From: Gigantopelta aegis
Taxonomy: Eukaryota; Mollusca; Gastropoda; Neomphalida; Peltospiridae
DNA: 64,000 bases
Direction: 5' to 3'
Assembly (NCBI RefSeq): GCF_016097555.1
Contig: NC_054702.1
Location: 67,631,463-67,695,462 of the forward strand
How positions within the stretch are numbered: position 1 is the stretch's first letter; each line of letters opens with the position of its first letter. The position numbers and the translations under genes were made by a program. The notes below the pieces were generated by a model. That model searched no databases and was not told the DNA's origin. It saw only the letters and a program-made list of their open reading frames with translations. Shown piece by piece: positions 56,900-64,000 of the stretch.

Positions 56900-57395
56900 C
56901 AGGTATTGTAGATTGCACGGCGCTGCCGTTGCGAGATTTAGTAATACTACTTCCACACACGTGTCTCTTTGAGTTAACAACAGCAACGTCCATCTGGACG
57001 CTCTCCGTCTGTGTCCGAACGTCCGCCATGTCCGTGACACGCGGGGAGCAGTTGGTGGTGGTATTCCCTTGGGACAACGTGTCCAACTGCGTCGTAGATC
57101 GCGGAACAGACGGCTGTGTGAGCAACTCGCTACTATGTAAACCACGGAACATTTTAGTTTTTGTAGAATAACCCTTTCGGTAAAACTCCGGAATGTAACA
57201 GTCATTGTCGACTTTCGTCCATTCGATACGACCATTATTTCTTATCGGTCTACCTATATCGAAATCGAAATTCCATTTCTGTTTTTGCACGCTGCCATCT
57301 TCCACATCGCGTAATGTCTTTTCTAACTCCTTTTTCAGAACGTCGTGATCCGGTCGCCCGAACAGACACCTGCGAACTTTTCGTTTCTCCGGCAT
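56900..57395 (-). CDS. Cip/Kip cyclin-dependent kinase inhibitor (p27/dacapo type), first coding exon
   Basis: Cip/Kip proteins bind cyclin-CDK complexes in the nucleus and block the G1-S step. From ATG 57395 the protein has the whole inhibitory domain: the cyclin-binding RRCLFG (residues 8-13, RxLF type), a linker helix DHDVLKKELEKTLRDVED (16-33), the CDK N-lobe strand KWNFDFDIGRP (40-50), the EW pair (58-59) and the CDK-insert segment YIPEFYRKGY (67-76) with its inhibitory Tyr72. The remaining part is Ser/Thr-rich and disordered-looking, with one SP site (NCSPRV). A longer reading upstream begins only with GTG, so ATG 57395 is preferred. The exon ends after 165 codons plus one base at a strong donor (CCTG then GTAAGT). 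As I recall, vertebrate CDKN1B also has a phase-1 intron at this place. Paralogue assignment within the family is not attempted. Confidence 0.92.
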
Positions 57396-57500
57396 AGCTT
57401 CCTTCAAACACAAAACTAGTAGTATTTCCTCCTCTGAAACACGCTGGCCACTCACAAACACAAACACGAGTATCTGATGTGGTTTAAATGTCTCGTGTAC

Positions 57501-57630
57501 TATATATGGATCAGGATCCTTCAGGCTAGTATAATGTGATCACGTGGCCAGAAGAGGCGAGTTCATTGGTCGATCCAGCGCTACCATCGATATGCTAATA
57601 CCTGTCAGTTTACTGCTCGCTGATTGGTCG
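57501..57630 (-). promoter_or_regulatory. Core promoter of the CDK inhibitor gene
   Basis: On the minus strand, CATATATAG (57500-57508) sits about 105 bp before the ATG and suits a TATA box, implying a 5' UTR near 75-80 bp. Upstream are CACGTG (57541-57546) and two inverted CCAAT boxes (ATTGG on the plus strand at 57565-57569 and 57623-57627). The order TATA, E-box, CCAAT is typical of regulated animal promoters. Confidence 0.5.
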
Positions 57631-57720
57631 AGCGAGTACAGACCGTACACACCAGCCACGAGCCAGAATGGGCAACGATCCAACTCGCTCGCATACGGGG
57701 ACTAAAGACCGCGCGCAGAA

Positions 57721-57921
57721 ATCGTTCATTAGATACTAAGTACTGTGGTAACCGTTGAAATTGTTTCCAAGTCGGTTTATTAAAAGTGGATGCATTTTAA
57801 CTGTTTTGTTTATTATATTAATATTTTCGTTTTGTTTTGTTTAAGGAGAAGAAGTCTACTTATATAATGTATATTTATGCACAAAGGACCAACACTTTTG
57901 GTAAATAAAGTTAATTAACAT
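57721..57921. other. Upstream flank, AT-rich
   Basis: No feature beyond general AT richness. Confidence 0.5.
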
Positions 57922-58131
57922 CAGGGCCGTAGCTAGCAGGGGTGGGGGGAGGGAGGGAGGGGGGGGGGGCAAAAAAAGATTCGGAAAGCATTATAGAAAC
58001 TTAAGGAAATTTTTCTTCTAAAGCGTTTAAGGAGTTTTAGACTATTAACTACTCAGTTATCCCTCTCCCCCCCCCCCCCCCCAAAAAAATAAATAAATAA
58101 ATAAATAAATAAATATCAAAGCTACGGCCCT
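57922..58131. mobile_element. MITE (ggccgtagctag type) with G and C tracts
   Basis: Inverted ends cagggccgtagctagc and gctacggccctg, with aacatca on both sides. Poly-G at 57958-57970, poly-C at 58067-58082 and an AAAT repeat at 58086-58114 form the core. Confidence 0.65.
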
Positions 58132-58973
58132 GAACATCATTCAGTAGTAACAAACATTGAATCGCGTTTCTAGGCAATCTAAAGTATGTTAATCTATTAC
58201 AATACTTTAGTCTTTTACTGTTACATTACTAATTACTTACAACTTCTTGTTTAAATTATTAATTTCGGAACACAAGTTACGTACTTTTGAAACTAAAGTC
58301 AGTGACTTCAAAAAAGTAAGCTATTTAGTATATTAATTTATATAAATGATACTAATTAATAAAGTAAGCAAAAAATTGACATCAAACTTAATTTGCAAGT
58401 TTCATTTTATCAATATTTTATTTAAATGTTTTTAAACGTTTTTAAACGTACGCTTGCAATAGACCCACATACATGTACTAGTTTGTGCGCTTGTGAACAA
58501 CTGTTTGAATGTCCCCATAGGTAATAATAATAATGATGATATAGTGTAAATCACATAAAAAGCGTTAAATTGTGAAACACGTACTTTTGCTGGATTTAAA
58601 TCCAAGGGACATAACCACTGTTAAACAGCTCTTAAAGTATACAGATTGTCTCCTCTTGATATTGAAGCGTACGAAATGTCACTAGAACGTACCTGAACCT
58701 TTTTCAGTGTATAGGCACGTTAATAAAGTTAAAAGAAAGAAAGAAGGCCATAACCGTGTGATGGAAAGATATGAGGGCTACTGCATATAACGTTAAATAA
58801 TTGTTGGCAATTAAATACGTTAACATAAATCATCGTCAATAAAATCCAAAGAGAAAATAATTATAACTAGTAAATGGAATTTATGCGTCGTGTTTGTACT
58901 ATGGGATGTATTTACTTGCTAATATAATAACCAAGCATTGTTTGTACTGTCCCGTAAATCAAACTAATGCGTG

Positions 58974-59029
<56 letters not shown>

Positions 59030-60537
59030 TCCCTGTATTCCTGTTCTTGTTGCTGTTGTTATTGTTACCACTACAACTATCACTATCACTATCACTACTA
59101 CTATATAATATTACTACACAAGCTACTCATGAGACACTATAAAACTATTTAAAAAGAAATTATACAAAATATGAACACTTTTTTTTCTTCTTTTTCTTTT
59201 TTCTTTTTTGCAGCAAAAAAATAATAATAATTAGAACACAAAAAAACTCTCATTATCTTTTCTGTATGCGTGGTACCAAATGGTCAATAATTAACTGTTG
59301 GGGCATCATCATTAATGATCTATTCTTTTCATCTCATTAGCAACCGATGACACCATCAAATCCAATATTTCCACCAAATACAAAATATTTGTATGGAATA
59401 AATTTCTTAATTGTTTTTCACCCTAATAAACTGCTAAGTATACTAACTGCCGTCTCATGACGACCGTGCTTGATCAACTGTGACGTCCAAGGCCATTCAG
59501 CGATATTTTCTTTTTGTTGCTTCTGTATGTTTGTTAACTACCACGGTGGCCAAATGTGCAAATGGATTAGTCGTTAGAGGTTTTTGTTTTTTTTCCAAAT
59601 TGACTACTGTCCTTCATAATGACTATTAATGAGACACGTGAAGTTGATTTAATGGTTGACTAGCAACGAAACACGTTGAAATACATGTTGCTGATTGCAA
59701 TGATAAAAAGATGTCTGTTGCCTTGTGTGTTAATCAATAACTAATTAGACTGGTGCTTGTTCATTTGCAAATAGATGACAAAGAAGTAATCTTTGACTAG
59801 ACATCATTTGCATTATGGAGCTTGAATGGAATTAGTGTAAATGGAATCATTAGGATTTTGTGCTACATTGCAATACCACACAAGAAGAATAGTAATATAT
59901 GCTTAAAATACTAGTACATATTTTTAAATCATGAATGGTATTATATAATATATTCAGTGGCTAATTTGGGGAGTGGGGGGGGGGGGGGGTGGGTGGGGGG
60001 AGTAGTCAATTAAAGAATAGCGAACTTACATTTCAGTATTATGTAGAAAATTATTAACAAGAGAATACTACATGAGTGGTCATTGGATACCTTTTATATT
60101 GTACATCGAACTGGTTTAAACTGGTATCTAACGGGCACGAATGTAGTATTCTATTTCATACATATTCTCAAAAATCAGATTAAAAAAAAAAAACCGTCAC
60201 AAATAAATCAATTTCAGGTTAACTTATATGTTACAATGTAATCGATTTCGATCGTGCTTTTTTCATTGAATGGTATGGCATTGGCGGCCCTAGAAGCAGC
60301 CAGTCGTCTGTCTTGAAATTGTTATCACACGTATATGTGTTAACAGTATTTGCTACTAAAAATAATGAATGGTGTTCTCACCAACGAGCTTGTAAGAAAT
60401 TGATGTTCTATGTTAAATGATCTAATCTTTTAAAACATATTGGTTTTATTTCGTTAGGATAACGAACACATTAAAAGGACCAGCCTACGGTTTCAGCCAT
60501 TGTTAGACGTTAGACGTTTCTGACTAACAGTCTTTTT
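58132..60537. other. Intergenic, AT-rich
   Basis: A retroposon 3' end trace (gtgtataggcacgttaataa, then GAAA repeats) lies at 58708-58745. A TA run lies at 58976-59026. Poly-G lies at 59976-59997. No gene is supported. Confidence 0.4.
58976..59026. repeat. (TA)25 microsatellite
   Basis: Uninterrupted TA run of about 50 bp. Confidence 0.95.
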
Positions 60538-60750
60538 AGATAATAAAAATTACATATTAAATATATTTTCTTGTTTAGAATGCCAGTGTCTGTATATCAA
60601 ATGAGTTTGTAGTCGTGTGCTACTGTAATATATATTTTTGCGTACGTACGAAATTATTGGACGGTAAAATATGGTTTGGGCTTCTACAAACATTGAGATA
60701 ACAAACACCTTGTTTATACAGACTGATATTTTAAACAAGAAACTATAATT
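60538..60750. mobile_element. Foldback MITE, truncated ends
   Basis: Arms (tcttgtttagaatgccagtg and the inverse of atacagactgatattttaaa) meet at gcgtacgtacg (about 60641-60651). The outer ends are diverged. Confidence 0.65.
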
Positions 60751-60841
60751 TTAATCATCAAAAAGGTTCCGAATGTCGTGCACATGTTACAAACTCAGTA
60801 TCTTGTTGTTGTTAATTTGTTTATACTTATCTTTGTGTTTA

Positions 60842-61048
60842 TATACAACTAAGGTTCAAGTACGCTGTCCTGGGCACACACCTCAGCTATCTGGGGTATC
60901 TCTTTGTCTAGGACTGTGGGTCAGTGGTTAGTGAGAAAGAAATCAATGTAGTGGCCTTACACCTTACTCGCCGAGCCGTAAAACTCGCTGTGGCTGGGAT
61001 GCGAACCCAGTACCTACCAGCCTTAAGACTCCACCGAGTCTGGTCACT
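60842..61048 (-). mobile_element. SINE family D, partly deleted
   Basis: Reverse order: tail side (gttcaagtacgctgtcctgg), body (ctcagctatctgggg) and head (gatgcgaacccagtacctac). Confidence 0.75.
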
Positions 61049-61062
61049 CAGTATTGTTTAAG

Positions 61063-61374
61063 TTTTTGTTTTGTTTTGTTTAATGATACCACTAGAACAG
61101 ATTGATTTATAAATCATCGGTTAATGAATGTCAACCATTTGGTAATTTTGACACAGTCTTAGAGAGGAAACCGGCTAAAAAAAAATCATTAGTAGCAAGG
61201 GATCTTTAATATGCACCATCCCACAGACAGGATAGCACATACCGCGGCCTTTAATATACCAGTCGTGGTGCACTAGCTGGAACGAGAAATAGCCCAATGG
61301 GCCCACAGACAGAAATCGATACCAAACTAACCGCGCATCAAGTGAGCACTTAACCACTGTGCTAAGTCCCGCCC
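61063..61374 (-). mobile_element. SINE family B, near full length
   Basis: Tail (tgttttgtttaatgatacca), centre (atatgcaccatcccacagac) and head (taaccgcgcatcaagtgagc) in reverse. Confidence 0.85.
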
Positions 61375-61660
61375 CACTTAGTATTGTCCCTTTAAATATA
61401 ATATGTTATATTTGCATCCTTTTTGCATAGTTAGGAAAATATTAATTACAAAAATATACACATAAAGGGTTTCATAATATTAAATACAAAACAGAAAATA
61501 TCATATGATTTACTTTTCAGTAACATTTCAGAATCAGAAATATATCTCCTGGATATTTTCAATGACATCACAAAAGACTGTTCTTAAAAAGACTCGATCG
61601 AAAAGATCTGCACAACATGAGTTTCCGTGTATCAATGTGCTTGTGATGCTGTTAATATAC

Positions 61661-61752
61661 AGCCAGCACAGACAACTGGAGGTGTGTCTGCTCAGTACAG
61701 CGTGCTTGAACCTTAATTGGATATAAGCACGAAAATAAGTTGAAATGAATGA
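61661..61752 (+). mobile_element. SINE family D, 3' fragment
   Basis: agcgtgcttgaaccttaatt and ggatataagcacgaaaataa mark the tail. Head and body are missing. Confidence 0.7.
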
Positions 61753-61892
61753 AATTAATAAACAAGTATTGGTTATAACGGAAGCAAACAATGCGTCCAC
61801 TGATGGCGATCGATCCTAGAAACCACAGCACCTGATACAAGACCGAATATAAATAGGACACCAGCGGAAACAAAACCACTTTTGTATTAAGG

Positions 61893-62108
61893 AAGGAAGT
61901 AAAGGTTTGATTTAACGACGCACTTAACACATTTTATTTACGGTTATATAGCGTCGGACATATATGGTTACGGACCACACATATATTAAGAGAGGAAACC
62001 CGCTTTTCAATTAGCAGCATCCCACAGACAGGATAACACATACCACGGCCTTTGATATACCAGTCGTAATGTACTGGTTTGGAGCGAGAAATAGTCCAAT
62101 GGGACTTT
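61893..62108 (-). mobile_element. SINE with A tail, head-truncated
   Basis: Tail (gcacttaacacattttattt) and reduced centre (accacggcctttgatatacc) in reverse. Confidence 0.7.
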
Positions 62109-62537
62109 TGCAAACCCCTGAAAACTGGACAAAAGATTTGGTCCCGTGGATGTCCGATTTAGAGGGGATTTAGTGTAGTTAAAATCTTACGGCATTTTCC
62201 ATTTTCACTGGTTTTTTGGTGCGAAGCTACTTGTACATCGAGGACAGTTTTAATCTACATATCTACTCAAATAAGTCGATGGTACGACCTGTCGCACATC
62301 AAACGAATGCTCTGCTTAAGGTTCAATACTCACATTTAATATACTTTCAGGAAAATGGGGGGAGGGGGTCACATGGCATTTAAGATATTTAATATATTTA
62401 CTGGCAATCCTCATTTTTGCTGAAAATCGCAGTTCCATTTGAAGGGGGAGTACCCTGAACGGGTTTCAATCTCTAGTGTATACTGTACAACAACTGTAAG
62501 TATTTATTTTTACTCCATAAATACGTGAAGTTAAAAA
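62109..62537. other. Intergenic
   Basis: No feature recognised. Confidence 0.4.
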
Positions 62538-62839
62538 GTAAAAGTTTGTTTTGTTTGTTTTATTAATTAATCATCGGCTATTGGATGTCAAATATTTGGC
62601 AATTCTGAAACGTAGTTATCAGAGGAAATTTGATACATGTTTCCGTATGCAGCAAGGTATCTTTTATATGCACTTCCCCACAAGACAGAAAAGCACATAC
62701 CACGACCTTTGACCAGTTGTGGTGTACTGGTTGGAACGAGAAAAAACTCAATCAGTTGAATGGATACATCGACGTGGTTCGATCCTGCAACGCAAGCACC
62801 TCAAGCGAGCACTCAACCGACGGAGCTAAATCCCGCCCC
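62538..62839 (-). mobile_element. SINE family C, near full length
   Basis: Shortened tail (ttaattaatcatcggctatt), centre (aggtatcttttatatgcact) and head (caaccgacggagctaaatcc) in reverse. Confidence 0.85.
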
Positions 62840-63238
62840 TAAAGATATATATATATGTAAATCTACGACCAAACCACAGTTCTTGTTACTATTATCAGTA
62901 CAACAAATATAGTTTAAATACACGTATTGCACTTTATTTCATCCTCAAAATGCTCCATCGTCCGTAATGATGTAATTTTCTGCGTGAATAGAATTTTCTG
63001 CGTGAAATAGATGCCAAACACACGTACATGTACGACAGATGTAACTTCTAGTCGCAGACGGAAACTTACGATGTTTTGTGAAATTGGCTCCAGAAACTGA
63101 CTGGATATGTCAAGCTTGATAATTGTAACTAATGCTTTATTTACCGTTAAAAGGGGGCTGTAGCAGGTCCTCAGTGATGTCTTGTGTAAGTGGTGGTCGG
63201 AGGGGGTGGGATACAAGTCTGATTTTTATCTTTATGCA
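62840..63238. other. Intergenic
   Basis: A short direct repeat (ttttctgcgtgaa) near 62974-63004. No gene. Confidence 0.4.
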
Positions 63239-63246
63239 TACAGAGT

Positions 63247-63592
63247 CATAGGCGTACGGGCTGCCAGTTTTGTATATGGGGGGGGGGGGGGGGGGAGGGC
63301 AGACTGGCGTTTGCCCGAATTAAACGAAAATCTGAATAACGACATTTATTCATATTAGCATTACTACCAAACAGCTATATAGGGTTGCAAACGAAATACT
63401 GCGCGTGTTTACATGGATTACAACCAATTTTGAGGGTAGAATGATGGAAACACATGGTGAAAAGGTCTCAGATTAGTACATTTTGTCCCAATATATCCGC
63501 ATAATTTTTGCTCGAATTTGATGTTTTGCTCCAGGACTAGGGTTCGCTTGCCCCCCGCCCCCGCCCCCTTCCCCCTGTCTCGTACGCTTATG
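63247..63592 (+). mobile_element. hAT-type MITE copy 3
   Basis: Ends cataggcgtacggg and ctcgtacgcttatg are flanked by the perfect 8-bp duplication tacagagt (63239-63246 and 63593-63600). It has poly-G near the left end and a C-rich right end, with an interior matching 976-1291. No transposase. Confidence 0.9.
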
Positions 63593-63600
63593 TACAGAGT

Positions 63601-64000
63601 AGAACGAAAAAAACGTACATATTTGTCGTCGAGTTGGGGGGGGGGGGGGGGGGGCATGTGTCGTGTTTAGGCTACGCTGTCAAATGACTACTTGAGCAGT
63701 TTCTTTAATATAGTGAGATGCATCTCGCTTATTGGCTTTTAGTCTGCCAGTACAGATTGTATCTAAAGCGAGCTTTGCGTCACACGGTATCAACATGACG
63801 TACTGTTAAACATAAATCTGATTGCAAACAACCACGGCGTCCGCGCAGACAGTCATCTCTAAGCTCGCGTGCAAGGAAGTGTCTCAAGAAAGCGCAATAA
63901 CCGTCAACTCCTCGTAAAGTTACGTTACCACTTCGTCAACCGTTATCCGTATTTACTGCCGAAACGGTATAACCGCACATTAAACGGTCAGTTACACGAA
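63601..64000. other. Unique flank with poly-G
   Basis: Poly-G at 63637-63654, then CpG-containing unique sequence to the window end with no ORF of note. Confidence 0.4.

Noticed and set aside
57395-57467. Longer Kip protein starting at 57467
   Set aside because: That start is GTG, and the extra 24 residues overlap the likely 5' UTR. ATG 57395 directly precedes the conserved domain.

Overview
This window looks like a piece of a mollusc nuclear genome, most likely a gastropod. It is AT-rich, has spliced genes, and is crowded with tRNA-headed SINEs whose central and 3' modules (tails ending in 'gtcgttaaacaaaac' or 'gtcgttaaataaaac') resemble SINEs known from gastropods and bivalves. It also has many short inverted-repeat transposons (MITEs) and long CT, TA and poly-G/C runs. 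No prokaryotic signal, no rRNA or functional tRNA gene, and no retroviral or LTR coding sequence was recognised. There is one 200-base run of N (13801-14000).

Two genes are clear, both on the minus strand. (1) At 10303-13800 is a RING-IBR-RING (RBR) E3 ubiquitin ligase. Its catalytic module is complete. Its upstream part sits in a different frame of the same exon, behind a good splice acceptor, a 704-bp intron and a partial exon that runs into the N gap. (2) At 53160-57395 is a Cip/Kip (p27/dacapo-type) cyclin-dependent kinase inhibitor. Exon 1 carries the whole inhibitory domain, a 3.7-kb phase-1 intron follows, and a short second coding exon leads into a long 3' UTR. Upstream lie a TATA box, two CCAAT boxes and an E-box.

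Weaker coding candidates are a terminal exon near 16.1-16.3 kb (minus), two phase-compatible exons near 46.4-46.8 kb (plus), a possible first exon at 585-778 (plus) and a small E2F-preceded ORF at 14211-14306 (plus). None could be assigned to a family.

The rest is mostly repeats. Four main SINE families are named here A, B, C and D. A, B and C share a central block but differ in tRNA head and tail, and several copies are chimeras with clear target-site duplications. There are hAT-type MITEs with 8-bp target duplications and poly-G/C cores, one mariner-type MITE, foldback MITEs centred on cgtacgtacg, a truncated LINE inserted inside a SINE, and a 0.93-kb, 30-bp-period minisatellite next to a perfect 27-bp-arm hairpin. 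Repeat-poor stretches at 18.8-19.3, 34.0-34.6, 35.5-35.75, 39.2-39.8 and 53.7-54.8 kb carry clustered transcription-factor motifs and are the best regulatory candidates. I see no convincing new multi-gene system. The most useful leads are the frame break in the RBR gene, the modular SINE shuffling and the hairpin beside the minisatellite.
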